This document shows positions 44,551-54,855 of a DNA stretch of 64,000 nucleotides, in pieces. Every line of letters begins with the position of its first letter. Positions within the stretch are counted from its first letter, which is position 1. The stretch covers positions 1 through 64,000 of the forward strand of contig JAJEKV010000210.1 of NCBI GenBank assembly GCA_021234155.1, given 5' to 3'. The stretch comes from Isoetes taiwanensis. Taxonomy: Eukaryota; Streptophyta; Lycopodiopsida; Isoetales; Isoetaceae. Position numbers and translations under genes: made by a program. The notes beneath the pieces are model-generated. The model searched no databases. It was not told where the DNA came from and saw only the letters and a list, made by a program, of their open reading frames with translations.

Positions 44551-44838
44551 GAATGTCCCTTTACTCAACATTCTGGAGGTGGAAACAGGGCGACGCGCGT
44601 CAGCGCGGAGCCCTGTTGACACCTCCAGAATGTTGAGTAAAGGGACATTACCTTTACGTGGAAGACAGTTACGATCCATTCCGTCGCCAAGAATGTTGGG
44701 TAAAAATCCGGAATGTTGGGTAAAAATCCGGAATGTCAGGTAAATGCATCAAACTAAAATTTATTAACATTCCTGAATTAGAAACGCGCCACGTGGCAAG
44801 GCGCTACTGGTGGACGCGGCGGAATGGATCGTAACTGT
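44551..44838. repeat. Foldback element: 41-bp hairpin plus outer inverted repeat
   Basis: Arms 44,551-44,591 and 44,610-44,651 are near-perfect complements (TTTACTCAACATTCTGGAGG with GGGAC and CAGGGC at the ends) around a GC-rich 18-base loop. Further right, ACAGTTACGATCCATTCCG (44,665-44,683) is repeated inverted at 44,817-44,838 (CGGAATGGATCGTAACTGT). Between them a 20-bp unit AATGTTGGGTAAAAATCCGG occurs twice in tandem. Probably a MITE. No target duplication identified. Confidence 0.7.
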
Positions 44839-44839
44839 T

Positions 44840-47170
44840 TTTTACTTGACCGTGGACTTGAGCTGGAGTTTGGTTTTTATAGCCATCATCTAGACCATGG
44901 GTTGCATTTTCTTAACATATATAATTATTGGAGGGCGATTCTATGGTCACGACACGTCAGCTTTTTTCGTGCGCAACACTTCTATAGAAAATTTTTGGAC
45001 ACGTTGCAAACTTTTCCGGCTATGGCATGTTTGGCAACTGTGGCAACCCAATTCGCTGAAGCATCTCCTCCGGCTATGGAATCGCCCAGCGCCCCATCGC
45101 CAAGCTTGGATGCCAAGCTACATCGCTTATCTGCAATCTTCGCGCCATCTTCGCAATCTTCGCTTATCTGCAAATTTCTGGAAGAGAAGGTTCCAGAAAT
45201 GTTTTGGGTTTTGCCAAATATGCAGCTGGGTTCCTTCTTGCCGGCTATGGCATAGCAAACAGGGGCCGGAACCTTCTTTCTCAAGCAATCTGGCCCTTCT
45301 TGGCTATGTTGGGCTCAGTTCCGACCCCATGCTCTTGGGTCTTCTACAGAACTACCGTAATAAAATATAACGTTCAGATTTCTCATGCAATTTTTTCTGT
45401 CTCTTAGCGGACACTAATTGTCTCCATCTATTGATGCCGCGACGATTTTGAGAGAATTTTGAGTTTCTTGAGCTCAATAATCCTCAAGAATGCTATTTTC
45501 CGCAACCCACAATGGGTCTTTTCTGGGCCAGGAATTTTTGTTACGTGGGAGCTTTGTTTTTAGACGAGTTTGTGAGGATTAAACTTTAAGCCAGATTCAT
45601 GGAAAAAGATTGAGGGCTTCCACATTTTTGAAAGGATTTGGAGACTTGGGAGTTGAACGGATTTGGAGACTTGGGAACAAGCTGTAAAAGCAAAGGGATA
45701 AGTTAACATGTTGAGAAACTAAGTGCAGCAGGAAAATACGGTACTTTATTCATCATGAAAACACAAGAAAAGATTCTGGTGACACTCACAACCAAACTCC
45801 AGAAGCATATTTGCCTGAGAAAATGGGGCATACCGTTCCTTTAATAAAATCTCTGCAACAAGGTGTGATTTTTTTTCGGAGGCAGAGGATTCGAGTAATA
45901 GAAGGAAAAAACAAATTTGATGTGATGTGATTGAAGCGATTCAAATAATGAAGTGCAAACCCATTTCGATGGAGGAAAAAAATTTATCCAGATTGAGGAT
46001 ATCGTAAGAAGGATGAAGATCAAGAAAAAGTTAGAAATAGACAGATTATTAGAAAAATTGAAAACCTTAAAATGATTCGACTTAAGCCTTTGTTGGGAAT
46101 TTGCCTGTCTACAGCTCCTATTCTAACTTTGCCTTCTCGATCTCAAAAGGGCTTTTGCCATGAGTTTTTGGATCGCATCCAATCAAGTCTAATCATAGCC
46201 ATTCATTATCTTTTTAACATTTGACTTCAATAGATAAAGGATTAATAAGTGCCAATGAACATCAACCCATTGCTTCTCTTTGCCACAAGAACAGATCTTG
46301 AACCCTTAATGCTCAACAAGATCGTTCTCTAATCATTGAAAGGAAAATGTTTGTGGTGGCATATGCCTTCATGTTCTGCAGCATATGCACTCATGTCAAA
46401 CATTTATGCCAATGCTCACATGAAAGATGATGTGATTAAAATTTAAACTTCGAAAAGATTAACAGGTGTTGAGTGGGAGGAGATGGATTGAAGTGGTAAT
46501 ACAACAGCAACCAAGCAACCAGCTTCTTAAATTGTCTTTTCACATATAATTCCATTTCCTGCAAGTAAGATTTGAATCTATGGTTCCATTTCATAGATAT
46601 CATGCTATCATATCATAATGACACGTATTTTAATAGACTAATTTATACCCTTCGTCATTCTATAGGGGGGCAATGAAGCCCACTTCGAAAATGAAGTTAA
46701 AATGTTGCACCACAACTATCAAAAGTTGCATTTAATGTTTGAGCTTTAGGCAAGTTAGAAAATATGTAAGGGCTTTTTTCATGATAAAATACTTTAAGGG
46801 CCTACCATGCTTTGAACTCATATTGTTTCTAGATATTCAAAGTCTGATATTGAAACATGGGGCATCATGTCTCCAAAGATTGTTGTCACTGCTTAGATAA
46901 AGGGTGTAAGTCTGTTACCTTGAAATGTTCTCCAACGATGTTTAAGTTGTCATTTATACAGAGATGATACAGAGATCAGCTAGACCTTTGCAAGCTAGAA
47001 ATGAGATAACAAGCAGTTATTTGTAGAGATGGCTACCACTTCCTTTTTTCAAGTAAAAAAGTTCTGTTAATGAATGCTATCGATCCATGATGGGGTTTAA
47101 GCCCCATTTTGCAAGCCCATAGCTGAGATCCTTTTTTGACTTGATACAAAAATCTACTTTGCTATGAGTT
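44840..47170. other. AT-rich spacer, no supported gene
   Basis: Overlapping frames at 44,824-45,370 lack motifs and share a repeated CCGGCTATGGCAT word (near 45,017, 45,073 and 45,240). I do not call a gene. The rest shows nothing recognisable. Confidence 0.4.
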
Positions 47171-47174
47171 GGGT

Positions 47175-48345
47175 AAGAGAAATGTTCGCGGCGGCCTTGG
47201 CTGCCGCGATAAATTTCTTGTAATTTTAATTTTGGATGGGTGATGTATATCGTATTGGTTTTTGGTCGTCTTGGCATTCGATTAAGACATTGTTTTCCGA
47301 ACTTCTTTATATAAATCTAATTGTCCTATATCCATAGTACGAAATAGCTCCAATGTTTTCTTTGATATTTTTTAGTCTGGATATTAGAGCATTGATGTTT
47401 TGGTGGTCTATGTCCATCCATTCTAATTTATGGTATCACGATAGAATGTTGACCTTTGCAGTGGTAACTTTGTTTTGTTTTTTACCCTAAAATTTTATGG
47501 TTTGATAAAAAAATGGAAATTTAAGGTTTGCGGCTTATCTCAACTTTTCTTTTGTGCAATCTTCTTCTATTTTATGCCATTTGATGTTTTTAGCTATGCG
47601 TTTTAGTGAGTTATAAATTCATTCTCTTCTTGAAAGGGTATTCATAAGTTCGACTAGATCATGCACTTTGACATTTTCAATAGCATACTATTCTTGGTTC
47701 TTGGACTAGTGTTGTCTCTAATTTTTTTCTAGCCTTAGAATATGAATTTTTTTTGGCGAATACTTGTCAAATGAGAATAGCCAATTTGGCGAAAGTCCAA
47801 AAAATCTTAATAAATTCTATAATCCATGAGGCGAATCTTCTAGCATTCACATCAAATGCTTGAAAGTTAAGTCAATATACATGATCATATGGTGCATTTG
47901 CAATGCTGAGCTCTAATGAGTATTTATTGAGAATCTCTTTAACAAACTGTGCATGCAGCTAGGCATCATGGGCATGCCTAGAAGCTGGTAGGACGAGCAC
48001 ATGCATGGGCATCATGAATTGATATATGAACTTCACTTTGTCTGTCGTGCAAACATGGAACAAGTATTCCCAAGGAATAAGACATGCTTGGAGAAAAAAT
48101 AGCAAATGGGAAATTGTGTTAGCTAGAGGTTGTGCCCAACAAAGAAAACGTGTAGAAGTATTTGTCAATAGGCCGAGAGGCTGCATGTTATTATTGTGAG
48201 ATTTGCTATGCTTCTTCATGATCAAATTATGCTTTGCCAGACTACGAAAAATAAAAGGATTATAGAATACAAGAAATTTATCGCGGCGGATTATAGAATA
48301 CAAGAAATTTATCGCGGCGGCCAAGGCCGCCGCGAACATTTCTCT
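47175..48345. mobile_element. TIR element with GC-rich palindromic ends (about 1.17 kb)
   Basis: The left end (47,175-47,221) reads AAGAGAAATGTTCGCGGCGG then CCTTGGCTGCCGCGATAAATTTCTTG. The right end (48,300-48,345) is its inverted copy, with CGCGGCGGCCAAGGCCGCCG in the middle. Each end is itself a GC palindrome in AT-rich DNA. A 27-bp segment with ATACAAGAAATTTATCGCGG is tandemly duplicated at 48,270-48,320, and CCGCGAACATTTCTCTTTCC is repeated at about 48,330-48,381. The interior holds no transposase. A degenerate copy of the terminus is at 6,555-6,605. Confidence 0.7.
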
Positions 48346-48384
48346 TTCCCCGCTTCATAGCCGCGAACATTTCTCTTTCCCCGC

Positions 48385-49740
48385 TTCCCTATGCTTAAGA
48401 AACTTGAGTCACTAATAAGGAATATTTGCATTAAACTGCAAGTTAATTCATCATCCTTTGCATTAAACTTTTGCAAGTTAATTCATCATCCACGAGGCTT
48501 CTTGATGTTGTTGGTTTAAGAAAATTGAGTATACTGTTCAGAAATGAAGGTGTTAATTTTTTATAATGTAAGATGTTAGAACTAAGGTGTTAACATGCGA
48601 TATGGTAAACCAATAGCTAGGTTAGTTAGAAACTGATTAGTTATTTTGCGCCCAGTTTAAATTGCTAGACTCTAAGGCTTGCACCTCGATACCCTTTAAA
48701 CATTGCATGCCAAAGATTTTAAAAGGAGATCGGTTAGAAACAATTATAGAAAGGGTTTGATTGACGTAGAACCAAATGATTCAAGTATTAGCTAAACATT
48801 TTTCTAATCTCTAATCCTCTTAAAGGACACGCTGCCTTCTGTGTTAAGGACACCCTCAAAACAAGGTATCCAGACCGTCACCCTCTGTTAGTTTGTCTGC
48901 ATTCCGTATGTTGCACGCAAGATACAAAAGCTAAAGAAGGAATTAAGTGAGGAGAGATAGGGACATATGGTGTTAGAAGAATCACATGTGAAGGAGAGGG
49001 ATCTGATGCAGGAAGAGATCTCCAAATGTAGGTTTTTCCATGCATATTTTTTTGCAATAATATGAAATTTAGGTAGGTACATCCCAATACCTCTCACCTA
49101 TAGGAGTGAAGTGGTGCAAAGTCATAACTTGCTGAAGAATACATACTTAACTACACCTATTTTATGTGCAGTCCATCGGCTACTTGCAGTGGAGGAATCG
49201 AGAAGCCAATGTGAGGCAACACATTATGAAGAGTTAAAAATCTTGTTTGGAACTCCCACGTTACTCAGATTCCAAAGCATGGAGTTCTTAGAAAAAATAG
49301 ACTTGTCTAAGATTGGTTAGGTGATGAGTTCCTGGAAAGAAAGCAAGAAAGATCAATGACATCCATGAACACATTAGATCAAGTACATAAAACATTTGGA
49401 ACCTGCAAGGACACAAGCCTCCGAGTCATTTAATGTATTTGCAAACAATCTATTAATGAAAATCTACTTAGAAAACAATGGCATTCCATCTTGCCTCTTC
49501 CTAACCCACATTTGGCATACATATCAATAAGGGTAGTAGCTATGACAACATGAGAGTGAAGATCAATATCAAGGATTTGCTCATGGATATACCTACTCTG
49601 AAAAATGGCACTTGCATCGGAACACCACTTCAGAATGCTCAAAAACATGAACATGTCTGGATTTTTAGGCCGTTATGCTTCGATTTTCATACAAAAAATA
49701 GGCCATCTCCCTTTCGATGGTTCTAAGTACGCCCGATTTG
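48385..49740. other. AT-rich spacer, no gene seen
   Basis: Short frames only. No recognisable domain, RNA or repeat apart from a small duplication TTGCATTAAACT--GCAAGTTAATTCATCATCC at 48,427-48,495. Confidence 0.4.
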
Positions 49741-49749
49741 GGTTGGCCT

Positions 49750-50262
49750 CCCACGGAAACCCTTCCGGGTTTTAATGGAAACCCTTCCGGCTTTCCATGG
49801 AAACCCTTCCGGGTTTTAATGGAAACCCTTCCGGTTTTCAATAAAACCGGAAGGTTTCCATGGAAACCCTTCCGGTTTTCGTAATTTGAAAACCGGAAGG
49901 GTTTCCACTAAAACCCGGAAGGGTTTCCATGGAAAGCCGGAAGGGTTTCCATATTGGAAAGCCGGAAGGGTTTCCATTAAAACCCAGAAGGGTTTCCACA
50001 AAATTATTATTTTTTAAATATTTACACACGTGAGCCTTTATGGCTCACGCCTTTCCACACGGACGCCCGACATTAAGGCGACGCCCATCGGCGCCGCCAC
50101 TCAAAATTCAAATTTTGAGTGGAAACCCTTCCCGGTTTCCTTGCATGATGGAAATTGGGAAGGGTTTCCACTGAGGAGGAAAATAGGAAGGGTTTCCACA
50201 GAGGAGGAAAAACAGGTTAGGTTTCCCACATGAGGAGGAAAATAGGTTAGGGTTTCCACATG
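49750..50262. repeat. Foldback repeat built from GGAAACCCTTCCGG units
   Basis: Left of about 49,850 the 14-base word GGAAACCCTTCCGG recurs every 25-30 bases (with GGTTTTAATGG and CTTTCCATGG spacers). Right of it the complement CCGGAAGGGTTTCC recurs through 49,999, making a long symmetric inverted repeat. A weaker tail of GGGAAGGGTTTCCAC-type units with GAGGAGGAAAATAGG follows at 50,150-50,262, after a TCAAAATTCAAATTTTGA palindrome (50,101-50,118). Frames through it (ETLP/GFPWKP repeats) are by-products. Confidence 0.85.
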
Positions 50263-50631
50263 CAGTTAGAAACTTCGATAGTGTTGTGACGTGTGAAGTT
50301 GCACTCTATTATGTTGCATCATGGCACTATGCTCTACATAATCTCTATTGCATAACCTTTGTCTTTGTTAAATATTCTTCCGTCGTACATGCGAGAGACC
50401 AAAAGAAAAAAAGAAACAAACTTAAGTAAATGATAAATGTAACATGAAAGAACAAACTTAAGTATTTGATAAATGTAAGCAAACTCAAGTACTTGATAAA
50501 TGTGACAAGTGTTTTGATACATATGAGTCATAAACCCTTGGCCTTGTTATGAGAAAGCCACAATGCATACCTTTTTTACACAACCATTTAAACTTTACAT
50601 TTTGCTTGATATTTCAATATGTATCCACATA
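50263..50631. other. Spacer left of chromovirus, no gene seen
   Basis: AT-rich, with a small triplication of ACTTAAGTA-TTGATAAATGT (50,420-50,505). Confidence 0.4.
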
Positions 50632-50636
50632 GATAG
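50632..50636 (+). repeat. Target-site duplication GATAG (left)
   Basis: GATAG directly precedes the TGTGACG LTR start and is repeated at 63,819-63,823 after the other LTR. Confidence 0.85.
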
Positions 50637-52204
50637 TGTGACGTTCGAAGACAAAGATAATGCCTCCCGGGGACGTACATTGTATCTTGCACGTCACGCA
50701 CAGACACGCCACCCCGATTGGCGGTAATGCCAGCGGATACCCTGTGTAAGTAGCCCTAGGGGGCAACTTACTAGGAGTGTTCATATATTATTAATGTGCA
50801 CATGTGCACATTAATGAGGGCACACCTTTCCATGTTGGCATATTTTGCCACCTAGCCACTAAAGGCAAGTGGGGCCTTTCCAATTATCCCACATGCCCAA
50901 TTGGGTATTTGGAAACCCTAGCCTAAACCCCATGTCTATTTAGGGTAGGAAAACCCTAGCTTGCTAGTTTTTCGCCCTTAGGGTTTTAGAGCTCAGTTTT
51001 GGCTGCCTGGGGAGCCAAAACCGCCTCCCGACAGACGCCCAAGCTTAATTGCGCCATCGGTTTTCCCTGAATTCGATCACTCGCCAGGATGGTTGAACTC
51101 AGTCGGGAGGAGCCACTCAAGGATCAGAGTTTGGTCAATTTAATAGCTTAAACCGTCTTCTAGTCATAGAATCAAGTAGGTTTAGACTATTAAATTGCCC
51201 ATAATAGTTATCTAGATCTTAGATCTAGGACACTAACTAAAGAACCTAACTCTATGATTGGATCTAGTTCTTTAGTTCTTACGTGATATATTTGGATGAT
51301 GTATTTCGTGAACTCCTTGTATTGGGAAGGGGGTAGAGGCCCTAAAACTTGTAGTTGATGCTCCTAGAGTAGCCTCTCTAACTGCTTGTAGATTCGGCTG
51401 CGGTACAAGAGCCACACCCGGGTTGTGGGTGAAGGGGCCGACCGCTAAGAAGGAGGTTCATGTCCCGACTCTTGAGCGGTCTCCCCGTGTGTGTAAAGCC
51501 TCTAGGAGACCATTGTGACTAGGTCTAATGGCTTACCACCGAGTCTTGTGGGTAAGGCATGGGCTCGACACCCGTGAAGTGGTGTACACTTTCCAAAGTG
51601 GGTTCCAGGCCAATACGCAAAGGGCCCTCTAGTCACCTTGAGTTAGCATGTAGATCTCGAGGGAGTGATCCCTACCGCCCCATCGGAATCGGGAGGATGA
51701 GACCCGAGTGAATAGCCCCTTTGGCTATGCATCCCTGAGGGCTTCTGATCGAGTCCCAACACTTTTCAGCCTACTCGCAAAGTGTGCGCGGGAGGGGCGG
51801 ATGGAGTGGACAACCCTATGCCATGTTCTTATGCCACCAAATCCATTGCCATGAATTCATGCCTCGAACGAACCGAGACCCAAGCCGCCGGGCCATCCTT
51901 TGAGTGAGCCTTGGGTAGGATCCCCTATGTGATGTGTTGATCTTTGTCTATGCAGATATGAGGGGACCATCCTTCGAGATGGTCACAGGATGTTGATGTA
52001 TGTGCTACCCGACATGTATGTTTACGCCTTCCAGCCTAGGTAGGCCCCGAGGGAGGCGGGGTAGAATGACACCTTCACTCTCCCCCCGAGACTCGCTGCA
52101 GTGCGGTGATATGTGGAGGGGCCCCAGATCGCATGGAGCTGTGTGGGGAAGAACTCTGTTTGTATACCGGTGAGTGCATCGTGATATGCAGTAGGGGACG
52201 CCAC
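50637..52204 (+). repeat. Chromovirus 5' LTR
   Basis: It starts TGTGACG and ends GGGGACGCCACG (right LTR: GGGGACGTCACA). Length 1,568 bp. A 24-bp perfect palindrome built on ATGTGCACATGTGCACAT lies at 50,791-50,814 in the presumed U3. Confidence 0.93.
50791..50814. promoter_or_regulatory. 24-bp perfect palindrome in LTR U3
   Basis: The core ATGTGCACATGTGCACAT is flanked by TTA and TAA. It is identical in the right LTR (62,398-62,421). Possibly a dimeric regulator site; inference only. Confidence 0.4.
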
Positions 52205-52205
52205 G

Positions 52206-52220
52206 GTGGTATCGAGAGCC
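52206..52220 (+). other. Primer-binding site (initiator-Met tRNA)
   Basis: TGGTATCGAGAGCCA begins one base after the LTR. It matches the plant TGGTATCAGAGCC consensus apart from one inserted G. Confidence 0.85.
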
Positions 52221-52417
52221 AAGTTCTTGGAGACCAAGAGCAAAAGTATCCACCATGTTCCCGAGAGTACTAACTTGATAGGATCCTCAAGCCTCAAAAA
52301 GTGGGGAAAAATTTTTCTCACCTTTGTAGTTATGCTAAGCTAGTAACAATTAAGTGAATTGGAATTTAACAAGATTAAAAAGAACGAGCCAAAATTTTCC
52401 AGTGAGGTGGTTCAGTA

Positions 52418-52662
52418 CCGCCTCGTCATAAAACTAACTTTTTTGTTTTGAAGCGAGGGCAAGCTATGAGACATCGAGCCAAGAACACCAAAACATGATG
52501 AATTTGAGATAAATAATGTGGTAAGGCTAATTCTAAGGTAGGAATTAGTTAGAATAGCATGTTTTAATTACCTAAAACCCTAGAATATGGATCTCCACTG
52601 CTCGCTACCGGTCGCAAAACTAAACATTAGTATTGGAACGAGGGCAAAAGTCGTGGAGACCA
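52418..52662 (+). promoter_or_regulatory. Upstream repeat pair of cassette 1 (before histone-like ORF)
   Basis: Two diverged copies of a roughly 60-bp motif lie at 52,418-52,475 and 52,600-52,662. Shared words are CTCGTC/CGGTCGCAAAACTAA, then GAAGCGAGGGCAAGCTATGAG or GAACGAGGGCAAAAGTCGTG and GAGAC. The same motif occurs twice before gag (54,272-54,350 and 54,474-54,546). Confidence 0.7.
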
Positions 52663-52763
52663 ATGGGTAGAAAAAGTCTGAAATAAGTATAAGTTTTAGA
52701 TAAATTGGTGCCTTAGCATGTTAAACAGAGCAACTTGAGTTTTGACCTAAAATTCCCCCAAGC

Positions 52764-52772
52764 TATAAATAG
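52764..52772 (+). promoter_or_regulatory. TATA box of the histone-like ORF
   Basis: TATAAATAG, 112 bases before the MARTKQ start codon. The same 9-mer stands 123 bases before the gag-side ATG. Confidence 0.65.
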
Positions 52773-52875
52773 ATATAGAACCCCCTCATTTTTTTTTCGC
52801 CCAAGCCCTAGAAATCCGCTCTTCCCAACTTAGGGCGATCTTTCTACGCTTTTATCCGATTGACGATCCAAAAAC

Positions 52876-54133
52876 ATGGCCCGAACCAAACAGGATCAAG
52901 AAAGGAAGCGCCGCCAGCGAAACCACCCGCCACCGAGGCGAAAGTAGATCATTCGAAGATGCTTCGTGAGAGGCTCGCAAGAGGGGGTCGCTCTCGCTGG
53001 ACGAAGAGGAAGACACCGATTTGATCGATGTCTTCAACCCGCCAGTGGGAGGAGGACGAGGCCACATCACCAAACTCCATGGACGAAGAGACGAGGGAGG
53101 TGTAATGAAGAAATAGAGCGTGGAGATCCAAAGAGTGAACAAGGCACTATCTCAGACGCGACTCCACCGGAAATCCTCGAAAGCGGGTGATGAGCAAGTG
53201 ACAGTCCGGAGCCAAATGGAGGTAGCGCAATCTTAGAAGATTCATCATCAGAAGCACAGCGCTGTAAGAGAAGGGAAGACAAAAAGAGGAAAAGGGAGGA
53301 AGAGGAACAAAAGGGCGCCAGAAGAAAAAGAAGAAAAGAAAGGGAAGTTCGCGGGCCGAGATAAGGAGAACAAAGGACTGCCCGCCGAGGAAGAGGCCAA
53401 ACCCAAATATTATCATTAAGGAGCCGCAACCCGATTTAACCCCCAAACCCTTCCGGACGACTCTTCCTCGATGAAGACTTCAACCCTAACGCCGCAGTGG
53501 AAGCTCTTTCCAAGCACCCAGCGACGAAAGCAGAAGTACCCGAAATTCTGCCGCACCGAAAGCAACCCCACCAAGACCAAGTGTAATCCCCCAATAATAC
53601 CCGCATGGGATAGAAAGAAGCAACCACGACCTGCCCGGAAGCCTACGCCACCTATAGGGTGAAGATTTATGAGAGGAAGATGAGAGAGCACGAGGCCTAC
53701 ATGAAGAAATGGGAGGCCTATAACAAAATATTATGAAAAAAACAGGTTAAGTTCATCGAGGGAGGGCGACCAACGAAGCAAAGAAACCCTAAGGCCGCCA
53801 CCACCGCCCAAAAGTTTCCCAAGCCACCCCAGAAGAAAGCGGATAGGAAGGAGGTGGAGAGAAGAGCGCTAAGGGAGATTAGACACTTCCAAAAGCAGCC
53901 GGCCTCCTAATCCCCGCCGGCCCCTTCGGTTGGTGCGTGGAAGTTATGCGCAGCCTATAGAGCGGACTTTAGAGTCACGCATTTAGGCGGGGCGGCAATG
54001 CAAGAGGCGGCCGAGGCAAAAGATAGTGCAACATTTTGAAGATTCAACAGCCTGCACTATCCACGCCAAGCGGGTAACCTTAATGCGACAAGACATGAGT
54101 CTTGCGACCCGCATTAAGGGAGAACGCCCTTAG
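52876..54133 (+). CDS. CENH3-like: Histone H3 / CENH3-like protein carried by the chromovirus (frame-disrupted)
   Basis: The ORF starts [15 protein letters not shown], the conserved H3 N-terminus (MARTK is also how many plant CENH3 proteins begin). A tail of about 325 codons follows, alternately acidic and basic ([51 protein letters not shown]). The histone fold then begins at 53,851 with [24 protein letters not shown] is the plant CENH3 form; canonical H3 has [17 protein letters not shown] follows in a shifted frame (CENH3 LLIPAAPF), then MQEAAEA at about 53,998, [20 protein letters not shown] and [10 protein letters not shown] before the TAG at 54,131. The C-terminus GERP is closer to canonical H3 (GERA). 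At least three frame changes disrupt it here, in the same patchy style as the LTR differences. CENH3 replaces H3 in centromeric nucleosomes; what it does for a retroelement is unknown. Confidence 0.88.
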
Positions 54134-54271
54134 AAACTTTTTGTTGTAAATAATTAAAAATTTTGTAATATAGAGCAATTTTGTGTACCTTGATGACATA
54201 AACTTGAGTAATTAGAGCAAATTAATAAGTTTTAGCTTTTATTTCAGTGAAATAGGACATTTGGGAGCCGA
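54134..54271 (+). other. 3' flank of histone-like ORF
   Basis: AT-rich stretch with TTGTAAATAATTAAAAA and TTTGTAATATAG soon after the stop, suitable as a 3' UTR with polyadenylation signals. This would fit an independent transcript. Confidence 0.35.
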
Positions 54272-54546
54272 GAGACATGATGTCTCACATTTCCGCTCGT
54301 CAAAAACAAAAGTTAGGATTGAAGGAGGCGCAAAAGTCGTGAGAGACCTCGCCCAAACTTGACCAAAACAGCTCCAAATTGACCAAATAAGGGGTCGATT
54401 CTGCCTAATTTGATGAGCCCATCACCCTTACACCATTAGTTTACCCAAATTGGACACCTTTAATCGAAATGGGACTGATGTCTCACAAACCGCCCGTCGC
54501 AAAACAAAAGTTAGGATTGAAGCGAGGCGCAAGCTGTGAGACCTCT
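54272..54546 (+). promoter_or_regulatory. Upstream repeat pair of cassette 2 (before gag)
   Basis: The copies at 54,272-54,350 and 54,474-54,546 share GATGTCTCACA, AAACAAAAGTTAGGATTGAA and GAGGCGCAA, ending GTGAGA-CCTC. They are about 200 bp apart, as are the two copies in front of the histone-like ORF (about 180 bp). Confidence 0.75.
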
Positions 54547-54732
54547 TACCAATTCTTCACCAGGACTTGTCAAAGTCACCTTCAACCTACTGCATAGCAT
54601 CTTTTAGGTAACCTAGCCTTGTTCAAGCATCTCCTATAGTCCTCAAACTCCTATTTTGACCTCAGATAAGTTAGAATTACCCAATCCTAGGAAATTTCCA
54701 AGTCATCCAAAAATTAGGGTTTCCCCCTTTTC

Positions 54733-54741
54733 TATAAATAG
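54733..54741 (+). promoter_or_regulatory. TATA box before gag
   Basis: TATAAATAG, identical to 52,764-52,772, in TTTTCTATAAATAGACCCG. Confidence 0.6.
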
Positions 54742-54855
54742 ACCCGTCACTTCTCACATAGCACCCCCAAATCTGCCTCCTGCCCTTCTAGCCGATTTCC
54801 TAACTCCCCGAGGCGCTCTTGCAACCATTTTTGTTACCTCTTACGCAATTAATCA

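Noticed and set aside
44824-45370. Overlapping frames of 143 and 157 residues as a host gene
   Set aside because: No recognisable domain, internal CCGGCTATGGCAT word repeated, and the same DNA is open in several frames on both strands.
49816-50029. Repeat protein with ETLP/GFPWKP units
   Set aside because: It is a direct translation of the GGAAACCCTTCCGG foldback, with matching frames on both sides of the symmetry axis; no start context or homologous domain.
51362-52000. LTR frames as coding sequence
   Set aside because: Non-coding LTR; frames differ between the two copies and lie in repeat DNA.
52876-54133. Ordinary host histone H3 gene interrupted by an LTR insertion
   Set aside because: The ORF lies between PBS and gag, inside matched LTRs with one GATAG duplication, shares a duplicated promoter module with gag, and has CENH3-type REIRHFQK. 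A nested host gene fragment is still not fully excluded.
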